DNA of 64,000 bases from Microbacterium phyllosphaerae (GTDB lineage Bacteria; Actinomycetota; Actinomycetes; Actinomycetales; Microbacteriaceae): NCBI RefSeq assembly GCF_017876435.1, contig NZ_JAGIOA010000001.1, positions 2,976,001 to 3,040,000 of the forward strand, written 5' to 3'. Of this stretch, positions 45,254 through 55,321 are shown one piece after another; position 1 is the stretch's first letter, and each line of letters opens with the position of its first letter. A model generated the notes under the pieces. The model had not been told where the DNA came from and ran no database searches. It was given only the letters and a program-made list of their open reading frames with translations. The translations under genes and the position numbers were made by a program.

Positions 45254-45301
45254 GGGATTCCTTCGGTGCGGTGGGAGAAGCGGGTGGATGCTGCGGAGGA
45301 G

Positions 45302-46135
45302 TCAGAGCCCTGCGGCTGACTCCGGAAGAGTGATGACGCCGGTCTGCACGAGCTGCACGTCGCGCACCTCACGGCCCATCAGACGGTTGGCGAGGGCGGT
45401 GAATTCGGTGGTCGAGTCGCCGGTCGCCTCATAGACATACGATGCGGTGGCGTCGGGCGGTGCGAGCAGGTCGCCGCGGACGAGCTGGCGATACACGTCT
45501 CCCGCGGTCTCGTCGTCGCTCGATACGAGGGTCACGCCCTCCCCCATCACGTAGCTGATCGCGCCGCGCAGGAACGGGTAGTGCGTGCATCCGAGCACCA
45601 GGGTGTCGACCTCTGCGTCTCGCAGGGGCGCGAGGTACTCCTCGGCGGTCGCGAGCACCTCGGGCGTCCCCGTGATGCCGCCCTCGACGAACTCGACGAA
45701 GCGGGGGCACGCCGCGGTGAAGACCTCGAGACGCTCGTTCACCTCGAGCATGTCCTGATACGCGCGCGAGCCGATCGTGCCGACCGTGCCGATCACGCCC
45801 ACGCGGCCGTTGCGGGTGGTCGAGACCGCGCGCCTCACGGCGGGTCCGATCACTTCGACGACAGGGACGTCGTAGCGCTCCCGTGCGTCGCGCAGCATCG
45901 CTGCGGATGCCGTGTTGCAGGCGATCACGAGCATCTTCACGCCCTGATCCACCAGCGTGTCGAGCACCTCGAGGCTGTAGCGCCGCACATCGGCGATGGG
46001 TTTCGGCCCATACGGCGAATGGGCCGTATCGCCGATGTAGACGAACGATTCCCGGGGCAGCTGGGCTCGGATGGCTCTGGCCACCGTGAGTCCGCCGACA
46101 CCGGAGTCGAAGATTCCGATCGGGGCGTCGTTCAT
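45302..46135 (-). CDS. murI: Glutamate racemase
   Basis: 277-residue cofactor-independent racemase making D-glutamate for peptidoglycan. Both catalytic Cys are present: [12 protein letters not shown] and LGCTHYPFL. The N-terminal [15 protein letters not shown] binds substrate. First gene of murI-rph-rdgB; ATG at 46133-46135, divergent from pncB. Confidence 0.97.
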   Translation of the reverse strand: MNDAPIGIFDSGVGGLTVARAIRAQLPRESFVYIGDTAHSPYGPKPIADVRRYSLEVLDTLVDQGVKMLVIACNTASAAMLRDARERYDVPVVEVIGPAVRRAVSTTRNGRVGVIGTVGTIGSRAYQDMLEVNERLEVFTAACPRFVEFVEGGITGTPEVLATAEEYLAPLRDAEVDTLVLGCTHYPFLRGAISYVMGEGVTLVSSDDETAGDVYRQLVRGDLLAPPDATASYVYEATGDSTTEFTALANRLMGREVRDVQLVQTGVITLPESAAGL

Positions 46136-46210
46136 GACTCACCAGCCTACCCGCGCGCACCCCGCGTCATGCTCAGCAACCCGAGCGCATGTCGTCACTA
46201 AGCTGAGCGC

Positions 46211-47536
46211 ATGACGACGTCCACGGCGCTTCTGACCGACCGTTACGAACTCACCATGCTCGCCGCCGCGTTGCGTGACGGGACCGCGTCCCGCCCGAGC
46301 GTGTTCGAGCTCTTCTCCCGTCGGCTCTCCGGAGGACGCCGCTTCGGCGTGGTGGCCGGCACCGGACGCCTGCTCACGCTGCTCCGCGAATTCCGCTTCG
46401 AAGACGACGAGCTGCGCTTCCTGCGCGACAACGATGTCGTCGATGCCGATTCACTCACGTACCTCGAGAACTACCGATTCACGGGCTCCATCCGCGGCTA
46501 CCGCGAGGGAGAGCTGTACTTCCCCGGTTCCCCCATCCTGACCGTCGAGGGCTCGTTCGCCGACGCCGTCGTGCTCGAGACGCTCGCACTCAGCGTCCTC
46601 AACCACGATTCGGCGGTCGCCACGGCGGCATCCCGCATGAGCATCGCGGCCGGCGAGCGACCGCTCGCCGAGATGGGATCCCGTCGCGCCGCCGAGCAGT
46701 CCGCCGTCGCCGCAGCCCGCGCCGCCTACATCGCCGGCTTCCGTGCGACCAGCAACCTCGAAGCGGGCCGCCGATGGGGCATCCCGACCATGGGCACGGC
46801 CGCGCACTCGTGGACGCTTCTGCACGAGACCGAGGAGGAGGCCTTCCGCTCGCAGATCGACAGCCTCGGGACGGACACGACCCTGCTCGTCGACACCTAC
46901 GACATCCGCGCGGGAGTCGAGACGGCCATCCGCGTCGCCGGCACCGGCCTCGGCGGCGTGCGCATCGACTCCGGCGACCTGCCGATCGTCGCTGCCGAGG
47001 TGCGTGCTCAGCTCGACGATCTCGGCGCGACGGACACGCGGATCACGGTCACGAGCGACCTCGACGAGTACGCGATCGCCGCGCTGGCGGCGTCGCCCGT
47101 CGACGCATACGGCGTCGGCACCTCGGTCGTCACGGGATCCGGTTATCCCACGGCGAGCATGGTCTACAAGCTCGTCGCCCGTCAGGATCCGACCGGGGCG
47201 TGGATCGGCGTGGCGAAGGCATCGACCGACAAGGCATCTCACGGCGGACGCAAGGCGGCCTTCCGCACCCTCGTCGACGGTGTGGCGACCACCGAGACCG
47301 TGGTCGTCTCCGACGGGTTCGAACACCTCGACACCCCGGCGGAGCATCCGGACGGACGCGCCCTGCAGACGACCTTCGTCGAGGCCGGAGAGATCGACAC
47401 CGCCTACGAAGGACCGGAAGGCACGGCGTCGGCGCGAGCGCATCACCTGCGCGTGCGAGAGGAGCTTCCGGTCCGAGCACTCGCCCTGAGCAAGTCGGAC
47501 CCGGCGATCCCGACGGTGTTCATCGACGCGGACTGA
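46211..47536 (+). CDS. pncB: Nicotinate phosphoribosyltransferase
   Basis: 441-residue NAD salvage enzyme converting nicotinate and PRPP to NaMN using ATP. Visible: TDRYELTMLAAALRDG at the start, MGSRRAAEQSAVAAARAAY, GTAAHSWTLLHETEEEAF with the autophosphorylated His, and RIDSGDLPIVA. Single gene. A hairpin follows 7 nt past the stop. Confidence 0.95.
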   Translation: MTTSTALLTDRYELTMLAAALRDGTASRPSVFELFSRRLSGGRRFGVVAGTGRLLTLLREFRFEDDELRFLRDNDVVDADSLTYLENYRFTGSIRGYREGELYFPGSPILTVEGSFADAVVLETLALSVLNHDSAVATAASRMSIAAGERPLAEMGSRRAAEQSAVAAARAAYIAGFRATSNLEAGRRWGIPTMGTAAHSWTLLHETEEEAFRSQIDSLGTDTTLLVDTYDIRAGVETAIRVAGTGLGGVRIDSGDLPIVAAEVRAQLDDLGATDTRITVTSDLDEYAIAALAASPVDAYGVGTSVVTGSGYPTASMVYKLVARQDPTGAWIGVAKASTDKASHGGRKAAFRTLVDGVATTETVVVSDGFEHLDTPAEHPDGRALQTTFVEAGEIDTAYEGPEGTASARAHHLRVREELPVRALALSKSDPAIPTVFIDAD

Positions 47537-47542
47537 TCCGCG

Positions 47543-47563
47543 GCTGAGCCTGTGCGGCTCAGC
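47543..47563. terminator. Bidirectional hairpin between pncB and the DUF3039 gene
   Basis: 8-bp stem GCTGAGCC-TGTGC-GGCTCAGC (47543-47550 with 47556-47563) containing the DUF3039 stop complement. Confidence 0.7.
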
Positions 47564-47825
47564 TGATCATCGACTCGTAGATCTCCTTGCAGGTGGGGCA
47601 GATCGGGAACTTCTCCGGATCGCGACCCGGAGTCCACTTCTTGCCGCACAGCGCACGCACCGGCTTGCCGGTGATCGCGGACTCGAGGATCTTGTCTTTC
47701 TTGACGTAGTGCGAGAAGCGCTCGTGGTCACCCGGTTCGAGGTTCTCCTCCCGGAGGAGCTCTTCCAGTTCGCGATCAAGCGTTGCCACGCCGCCCTGAT
47801 CGGGGCTGTCCAGCGGAGTACTCAT
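47559..47825 (-). CDS. DUF3039 family protein (zinc-ribbon-like)
   Basis: 88-residue cytoplasmic protein. The C-terminus has Cys spaced as ALCGK...PICPTCKEIY, a likely zinc site together with the His in HYVKKDK. The acidic N-terminus is followed by LEELLREENLEPGDH. DUF3039 is conserved across actinobacteria with unknown role. Convergent with pncB; divergent or downstream of the ABC exporter genes. Confidence 0.88.
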   Translation of the reverse strand: MSTPLDSPDQGGVATLDRELEELLREENLEPGDHERFSHYVKKDKILESAITGKPVRALCGKKWTPGRDPEKFPICPTCKEIYESMIS

Positions 47826-47865
47826 GCCGAGAGTCTAGCCGTGCACGGCCCGGGGTGGGCGGGTG

Positions 47866-49431
47866 TCACGCGGTCTCGACGAACTCCATCAGGCGCTCCC
47901 CCTCGCGCTCGAAGATCCGCCCTCCGACGGTCACTCCGATGGCGAGCATGACCACGCCGGTCGCGAGCCCCGCCCAGAAGGTCGCCGGGGCGAACCGCGA
48001 CCCCTCGAGCATCGTGAGCACGAGCAGCCAGATCGCCGGGATGCTCACGACGATGGCACCGAGGAACGCCGCCGCCGGGCCGTATGCACCACGCGAGGTC
48101 GGTCGCTGAGGCTGCTGGAACGGGCTGTCGCCCGGTCGGGAGACGGCATAGGGGGCGATCACCGAGACGATGCTCGAGAATCCGAGAGCCGACAGCAGCA
48201 GGCTGGCGCCGACACCGGTGAGCGGAAGCAGCAGACGCCAGTCGTCGATCCAGAGCAGGGTGAGCGGCACCGCGATCGCGAGCACCGGGAGCGCCACGAG
48301 GATCACCGGCACCAGTCGCCCCAGACGATCGGGGATGCCGCGCACACCGCTGGCCACATGGGTCCACAGCGCGGTCGAGTCGTAGGCGACGTCGTTGTGC
48401 GGCAGCCATCCGAAGAACAGCGCCATGACGGGGACCGGCACGAGCGCTGCGATCTCGAGCGGCACACCCGCGACGAGGAGCGGGAGCACCGTGAGCACTC
48501 CGGCGACCGGGACGACGATGAGGTTCATGATGTAGCGACGGTCACGCAGCCAGTACACGAGGCTGCGCGCCGCGATCGCCCCGAACGCGTTCGAGGGCAG
48601 CAGACCGAACCAGCCGAGTCCGGATCGTTCCCGAGATGCGACCGGACGCTCGGTGGTGGTGAGCAGACGACGCACGAGCCACGTCCACAGCACCCAGAGA
48701 CCCGCTGCGGTCGCGAACGCCACGATGCCGCTGATCCAGGCACCCGAGGAATCGTCCGTCGCGAACGAGAAGAGGAACCGCGATGATGCCGCGAAGGGGG
48801 TGAATCCGACGGCCGCCGTGAGAGTCGCGACCGCGGCGGGGACATGCCCATCCCACTTGAGGGACGCCAGGAAGACCGCGACCGGGAAGGCGATCACGAC
48901 CACTGCCAGGGCGAAGAGCGCGGTGAGTTCACGCGAGCGACGTTCGGGCAGCACGAGCGCGTTCACTGCCATCCCGATCCGTGCCGAGAGGATCGTCGAC
49001 ACGAGACTCACCACGCTCATCAGGACCGCGAGAGGCCAAGGCGCGCCCAGCCGGATCGCGACGATGCAGACGCTGATGTTGACGGCGAGGAGCGCCAGGC
49101 TCGGGACGCTGATGAACGACGCGAGGGCGAGGATCCACGGCATCTGCCGTTCGTCGACCCCGAACACCGCGAACCGTCGCGGATCGAGTTGGTCGACGGC
49201 GCCCACGAGGATGGGACCGACGAGAAAGCCCAGGAGGAGCGCCGCGCTGCCGAGCACGATGACCGTGCGCGCGACGGCGACGGGTGCGTCGTCGAGACTC
49301 AGGACTGCGGCGCAGACGACAGCAGTGAGGACGACGATGACGGCGAGCATGACCAGCGTCCGCACCCGACGTTCGCCGCGGAGCGATCCGATCAGGAGCG
49401 CCGCCCTCAGTCGGAGAACGTGTGCAGCCAC
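47866..49431 (-). CDS. ABC exporter membrane protein
   Basis: 521 residues with about twelve hydrophobic helices and no ATPase domain. Strands such as FVVLGSAALLLGFLVGPILVG and SLVYWLRDRRYIMNLIV resemble the large ABC-2 type permeases of actinobacteria. The GTG start overlaps the end of the ATPase gene by 25 bp, so both are translationally coupled and form one exporter. Substrate is unknown. Confidence 0.85.
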   Translation of the reverse strand: MAAHVLRLRAALLIGSLRGERRVRTLVMLAVIVVLTAVVCAAVLSLDDAPVAVARTVIVLGSAALLLGFLVGPILVGAVDQLDPRRFAVFGVDERQMPWILALASFISVPSLALLAVNISVCIVAIRLGAPWPLAVLMSVVSLVSTILSARIGMAVNALVLPERRSRELTALFALAVVVIAFPVAVFLASLKWDGHVPAAVATLTAAVGFTPFAASSRFLFSFATDDSSGAWISGIVAFATAAGLWVLWTWLVRRLLTTTERPVASRERSGLGWFGLLPSNAFGAIAARSLVYWLRDRRYIMNLIVVPVAGVLTVLPLLVAGVPLEIAALVPVPVMALFFGWLPHNDVAYDSTALWTHVASGVRGIPDRLGRLVPVILVALPVLAIAVPLTLLWIDDWRLLLPLTGVGASLLLSALGFSSIVSVIAPYAVSRPGDSPFQQPQRPTSRGAYGPAAAFLGAIVVSIPAIWLLVLTMLEGSRFAPATFWAGLATGVVMLAIGVTVGGRIFEREGERLMEFVETA

Positions 49432-51167
49432 TCGAGCCCCTCCACCTCGCCGATACCGCCGGACAGCTCGACGAATCGTGCCTCGAGCGTCTGCCCTGCA
49501 CGCACCTCGTCGATCGTGCCCTCGGCCAGCACGTCTCCGCCGACGATGATCGCGACGCGCGAGCAGACGCGCTCGACGAGATCCATGCCGTGGCTGGAGA
49601 GGATGACCGTTCCACCGTGCGCGACGTATGCACGCAGGATGTCGAGGATCACGGCCGAAGAAACAGGGTCGACCGCTTCGAAGGGCTCGTCGAGCACCAG
49701 GACCCGCGGCGAGTGGATCATCGCACCCGCGAGCATGATCTTCTTGGTCATGCCGGCCGAGTAGTCGGAGACGACGCGGTTGAGCGCCTCTCCGAGATCG
49801 AAGGCCCGCGCGAGGTCGCCCACGCGCTTCTCGATGACATCCGAGGCGAGGCCTCGGAGCAATCCGTAGTAGTAGAGGAGCTGGCGACCGGTGAGACGGT
49901 CGAAGGTGCGGAGCCGGTCGGGCAGCACTCCCATCATCCGCTTCGCCGCGAGCGGCTTCGCCTTCTGGTCGATGCCGCAGATCACGACGTCGCCCTCGTC
50001 GGCGCGCAGGAGCCCGGCGACGATCGACAGGGTCGTCGTCTTGCCCGCCCCGTTGGGGCCGACGATTCCGTAAAACGAGCCCGCGGGCACAGTGAGGTCG
50101 ATGCCGTTGACCGCGGTGTGGTCACCGAAGCTCTTCACAAGACCACGGATGCGGATCGCCTCGGCCGCGGATGCCGCGTCGACACCGCTGACCGCCTCTT
50201 CCGTCGCATCGGCGTCCGAGACGGCGCCGTCTGCGTCGTCTGCCGGGCTCGCCGTGGCCGGCGCGTCATCCGCGCTGGTGTCGTCGGTCTTCACCACCTC
50301 TGCCGTGGCGTCGTCGACCGCAGAGTCCTCATCGAGCGGAACGCTCGTCGACTCAGCGGCGACCTCGACGATCTGGGGTTCCGCCGAGGACGAAGCCTCC
50401 TCGCTCTCGACAGCGGGCCGGGCGACCGTCTCCTCCGAAGCATCCGCTGTCGCCGGCGACGTCGCCTCCTCGACGGAGGGAGCCCCGGGTGCCGCAGCGG
50501 CGACCGTGGCTTCCGCCTGGGCGGTCTCGGCTTCCGCCTCCGCGGCCTTCGCTGCTTCCGCCTCGGCCGCAGCGGCCTTGGCCGCGGCCGCCTTGGCTGC
50601 GGCAGTCTTCGCCGCGGCACTCTTCGCGGCCGCCGTCTTGGCAGAAGCCGTCTTCGCTGCAGAGGTGCGGGCGGTGGACTTCGCTGCCGCGCTCTTCTCT
50701 GCGGCGGCCTTCGCCGCCACCGTCTTCGCGGCGGTGGTCTTCGCGGCGGTGGTCTTCGCAGCGGTGGTCTTGGCGCCGGTCGTCTTCGCAGCGGCAGGCC
50801 TCGCCGCCGTGGTCTTGGCGGCCGTCGTCTTCGCAGCCGTGGAGCGTGCGGCGGCCGTCTTCGCTCCGGTGGTGCGCGTCGTCGCCGGGCGGGCCGAGTT
50901 CTTGGCGGCTGCCGTGCGCGCGGTGGCAGAGGTGGTCTTCTTCGTCGCGGTGGACCGCGGGCCAGAACCGGAGGGTGCGCGATCGATCTTCAGTGCAGGC
51001 TCAGCCACCACCTCGATCGTCGCGGCGGCTTTGTCGGCCGCCGACTTCGCCGGCGCGCGCGTGCTCGCCGCCTTCTTGACGGGCGTCTTCCGAGCCGGCG
51101 TCTTCTTCACGGTCGGGGGCGCGGCATCAGCCACCTGATCGGTGCGGTCGTCGGGGGAAGCAGTCAC
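49407..51167 (-). CDS. ABC exporter ATPase with histone-H1-like Lys/Ala-rich N-terminal region
   Basis: 586 residues. About 1-72: Lys/Pro-rich (KKTPARKTPVKKAAST). 73-228: low-complexity Ala/Lys/Thr repeats of the TTAAKTTAAK type, turning Glu-rich at the end. 229-335: acidic Ala/Ser/Asp/Glu linker. About 337-586: a complete ABC ATPase: Walker A GPNGAGKTTT, signature DYSAGMTKK (variant of LSGGQ), Walker B VLVLDEPFEAVDP, switch His in LSSHGMDL. Such an N-terminus is typical of nucleoid proteins, not of transporters. It is first of a two-gene exporter operon. GTG start at 51165-51167. Confidence 0.85.
   Translation of the reverse strand: MTASPDDRTDQVADAAPPTVKKTPARKTPVKKAASTRAPAKSAADKAAATIEVVAEPALKIDRAPSGSGPRSTATKKTTSATARTAAAKNSARPATTRTTGAKTAAARSTAAKTTAAKTTAARPAAAKTTGAKTTAAKTTAAKTTAAKTVAAKAAAEKSAAAKSTARTSAAKTASAKTAAAKSAAAKTAAAKAAAAKAAAAEAEAAKAAEAEAETAQAEATVAAAAPGAPSVEEATSPATADASEETVARPAVESEEASSSAEPQIVEVAAESTSVPLDEDSAVDDATAEVVKTDDTSADDAPATASPADDADGAVSDADATEEAVSGVDAASAAEAIRIRGLVKSFGDHTAVNGIDLTVPAGSFYGIVGPNGAGKTTTLSIVAGLLRADEGDVVICGIDQKAKPLAAKRMMGVLPDRLRTFDRLTGRQLLYYYGLLRGLASDVIEKRVGDLARAFDLGEALNRVVSDYSAGMTKKIMLAGAMIHSPRVLVLDEPFEAVDPVSSAVILDILRAYVAHGGTVILSSHGMDLVERVCSRVAIIVGGDVLAEGTIDEVRAGQTLEARFVELSGGIGEVEGLEWLHTFSD
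50483..50951 (-). repeat. Low-complexity coding repeat (Ala/Lys/Thr pentapeptides)
   Basis: Codes for residues 73-228 of the ABC ATPase, in which five-residue units of AAKTT type recur more than ten times. The DNA therefore has an imperfect 15-bp periodicity. Length is likely variable between strains. Confidence 0.85.
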
Positions 51168-51374
51168 CGTCCTACGGTATCAACGGGCGCCCCTTTTCTT
51201 CGGGTCACCGCAACAATTGGCCGCGCGAAACACGGATAGGGCCGATCATCGCGCGGATCTGGACGAATCTGAGTGTTGGGTGTGTACTGGATCACGAATC
51301 GGCAACGGAGGCCGCAACCCCCGGGGGTTCCCAGCCTCGATCGCTAGCATGACTCTCGGCACGACGAAGTGTCT

Positions 51375-51390
51375 GGTCGGTGAACCGACC
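51375..51390 (+). promoter_or_regulatory. Perfect dyad in the leader of the nucleotidyltransferase gene
   Basis: GGTCGGT-GA-ACCGACC, 7-bp arms, 29 nt before the start codon and before a TTTAGGAG Shine-Dalgarno. An operator or leader hairpin; upstream, TAGCAT near 51345 could be a -10. Confidence 0.5.
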
Positions 51391-51419
51391 GTGAACACAT
51401 ACTTCCTTTAGGAGCACTC

Positions 51420-52112
51420 GTGACTCTTCAGACCGTCATCCTCGCCGCAGGCATGGGCTCACGCCTCGGCCGCGCGCTGCCGAAGCCGCTCACCGAGCTG
51501 AGCGACGGCCGCACGATCATGCGTCAGCAGCACGACAACATCCGCGCGGCCTTCGGGTCGGACGCCCGCATCACCGCCGTCGTCGGCTACCGCGCCGAGA
51601 CGATCATCGACGCCTTCCCGAACGTCAACTACGTGCACAACGAGCGCTACGACGAGACCAACACGTCGAAGAGCCTGCTGCGTGCACTCGGCGCCACCGG
51701 CAAGTCCGGCGTGCTGTGGATGAACGGCGACGTCGTCTTCGACCCGATGATCCTGGGCCGCGCCGCCGCCTACATCGAGCGCGACCAGTCGTTCGTCACC
51801 GTGAACACATCCAAGGTGAGCGACGAAGAGGTGAAGTACACGGTCACGGCCGAGGGCTTCATCAACGAGCTCTCCAAGACCGTCAAGGGCGGTCTCGGCG
51901 AGGCGGTCGGCATCAACTACATCTCCGCCGCGAACAAGAAGGCGTTCATGCGCCAGCTGCAGCGCGTCGAGGACCAGGACTACTTCGAGCGTGGCCTCGA
52001 GCTCGCGATCGCCGAAGACGGCCTTCTGCTCGAGCCGATGGACGTGTCGGACCTCTACGCGGTCGAGGTCGACTTCGCCGAAGACCTCGAGCGGGCGAAC
52101 CTGTTCGTCTGA
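51420..52112 (+). CDS. Sugar/choline-phosphate nucleotidyltransferase-like protein
   Basis: 230 residues of the NTP_transferase fold. N-terminal QTVILAAGMGSRLGRALPKPL binds the nucleotide; VLWMNGDVVFDP supplies the metal-binding Asp. The enzyme would activate a phosphorylated sugar or alcohol (for example choline- or glycerol-phosphate) with CTP or UTP for wall or capsule polymers; the LicC-like short length supports this without fixing the substrate. GTG start 51420 with AGGAG upstream. A strong terminator follows, so it is monocistronic. Confidence 0.85.
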   Translation: MTLQTVILAAGMGSRLGRALPKPLTELSDGRTIMRQQHDNIRAAFGSDARITAVVGYRAETIIDAFPNVNYVHNERYDETNTSKSLLRALGATGKSGVLWMNGDVVFDPMILGRAAAYIERDQSFVTVNTSKVSDEEVKYTVTAEGFINELSKTVKGGLGEAVGINYISAANKKAFMRQLQRVEDQDYFERGLELAIAEDGLLLEPMDVSDLYAVEVDFAEDLERANLFV

Positions 52113-52122
52113 TCGTCTCGCA

Positions 52123-52158
52123 CGAAAGCCCGGCCCCGTCAAGGGAGCCGGGCTTTCG
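52123..52158 (+). terminator. Terminator after the nucleotidyltransferase gene
   Basis: 12-bp stem CGAAAGCCCGGC/GCCGGGCTTTCG (52123-52134 with 52147-52158), then GCATTTTC. Starts 10 nt past the stop. Confidence 0.88.
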
Positions 52159-52192
52159 GCATTTTCGCGGTCTGGGTTCCTAGGATCGATCC

Positions 52193-53176
52193 ATGGGCCC
52201 CAAGGTGCACAAGATCCACTCCCTTCCCGACGACTCTCCGTGGGACAGAGGCGTGCCGCCTGTGGGCTCCACGGAGCATCCGTTCATGGTGCGGGGCCTC
52301 GATCGCGTCCTCTCGATCCAGCGCCCGCTCGTCCTCGCGCACATCCGGAGCATCCGACTGCGCAACCCCCACGCCTCGCCCGAGCAGATCATCCGCATCC
52401 TCGAGCGCCGCTACCTCGCTGCCGTGACGACGGGTGGCGCCGCCGTCGGAGCGACGGCGGTCGTCCCGGGGATAGGCACCGGAATCACGCTCGCGCTGTC
52501 CGGCGTGGAGACCGTCGGGTTCGTCGAGTCCACAGCACTGTTCGCGCAGTCCGTTGCCGAAGTGCACGGCATCGCGGTCTCGAACCCCGACAGGGCCAGA
52601 GCGTTGGTCATGACGCTGATGCTCGGCAAAGAGGGCGTGGCCCTCGTCGGTCAACTCGCCGGCGAGGCGACAGGCAAGGGCGGGACGCGTTCGTCGTACT
52701 GGGGCGAGATGGTCACGAAGTCGCTCCCCCGTGCAGCGGTCGGGCCGCTGGTCGATCGACTCAAGAGCATGTTCGTGAAGCAGTTCGCCGCCAAGGGCGG
52801 AGCCTCGTTCATCGGCAAGGCGCTGCCGTTCGGTGTCGGCGCCGCCGTGGGCGGGGCGGGCAACCACATCCTCGGACGCCGCGTGCTCACGACCTCGCAC
52901 CGCGCGTTCGGGGCGGCTCCGATGGACCTGCCCCTCGACCTCGAGCCGGTCGACGGCGCGGAGAAGCTCGAACTCCGGATGCTGCACGGCGCGCAGTTCG
53001 TCGGCGGGGCTGTGGCCGGCGCCGCCGGCTCGGCCGCACGCGGCGTCGGCTGGGCAGGTCGGAGGATCGCCTCGGTCGGACGCGGCCGCAAGGACGCCGC
53101 CGCGATCGAGACGCACGGAACTCATGACCTGCCGGGAGAGCTGGGCTCGGATCCGTCGGGATCGCGCCGCGACTGA
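52193..53176 (+). CDS. Hypothetical protein with hydrophobic central region
   Basis: 327 residues. Charged N-terminus (to about 75); then two hydrophobic or Gly/Ala-rich stretches, AAVTTGGAAVGATAVVPGIG and VGAAVGGAGNHILGR, of glycine-zipper character, separated by a basic helical part (KSMFVKQFAAKGGASF). It could be a membrane-associated protein of the EcsC-like or stress type, but I do not recognise the family with confidence. The C-terminal 40 residues are polar and basic. Own transcription unit; 114 bp ahead of the carboxylase genes. ATG at 52193. Confidence 0.75.
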   Translation: MGPKVHKIHSLPDDSPWDRGVPPVGSTEHPFMVRGLDRVLSIQRPLVLAHIRSIRLRNPHASPEQIIRILERRYLAAVTTGGAAVGATAVVPGIGTGITLALSGVETVGFVESTALFAQSVAEVHGIAVSNPDRARALVMTLMLGKEGVALVGQLAGEATGKGGTRSSYWGEMVTKSLPRAAVGPLVDRLKSMFVKQFAAKGGASFIGKALPFGVGAAVGGAGNHILGRRVLTTSHRAFGAAPMDLPLDLEPVDGAEKLELRMLHGAQFVGGAVAGAAGSAARGVGWAGRRIASVGRGRKDAAAIETHGTHDLPGELGSDPSGSRRD

Positions 53177-53290
53177 GTGCGCGGCGACCTCCGCGGAGCG
53201 CGCAGTCTGCGGACAGCCACCAAAGGATCGGGCGACCCGTTGTGGCGAGCATCCAACGGAGCGGGCCGAGCCGACGATAGGGTGGAATCC

Positions 53291-54876
<1,586 letters not shown>

Positions 54877-54880
<4 letters not shown>

Positions 54881-55122
54881 GCGCGCAGGACGCACCCACG
54901 ACGTCGGCGGACGCAGAGCGACCCCCGACGATCGAGATCACGCGCGGCTCCGCCACAGAGGAGGAGCTCGCCGCGCTCATCGCGGTGGTCAGCGACGCAT
55001 ACGCGCAGGAGACTGCGGATGCCGTGGCCGACGAACCCCGCGTCTCTGCGTGGACGCGGACGCAGCGTCCCCTCCGGAGACCGCTGCGGAGAGATATCCC
55101 GTGGGGACGCTTCTCGGGCTGA
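54877..55122 (+). CDS. accE: Acyl-CoA carboxylase epsilon subunit
   Basis: 81 residues. Weakly conserved family recognised by the central [20 protein letters not shown] helix-strand segment and the C-terminal W-x-R signature ([12 protein letters not shown], then IPWGRFSG). The actinobacterial epsilon subunit binds and activates the carboxyltransferase complex. GTG start overlaps the accD stop as GTGA. The N-terminus is Asp/Ala/Thr-rich. Confidence 0.9.
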
Positions 55123-55148
55123 GCCCAGGCGGCTGACGGGCCTGCGAG

Positions 55149-55173
55149 GCCCGGAGCCCCCCAGCTCCCGGGC
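55149..55173. terminator. Imperfect hairpin after accE
   Basis: GCCCGGAGC with GCTCCCGGGC (55149-55157 and 55164-55173), one bulge, 26 nt past the stop, in the gap with the convergent ROK gene. Confidence 0.5.
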
Positions 55174-55321
55174 CACGCAGACGGTCTCCCCCCGGTCGAT
55201 GCGGGACGGTGGTCCCGATCATCGGATCACCCCAGTCGGCGCATCCCCTCGATAGTACATCGAGTGGAGATATTGCCGCCGACCCCCAACCGATATACCG
55301 GTATTCAGATTGACGAGGCGT

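Noticed and set aside
50483..50951. Repeats that might be a CRISPR or VNTR
   Set aside because: The units are in frame, coding and without spacers; they encode Ala/Lys/Thr pentapeptides.
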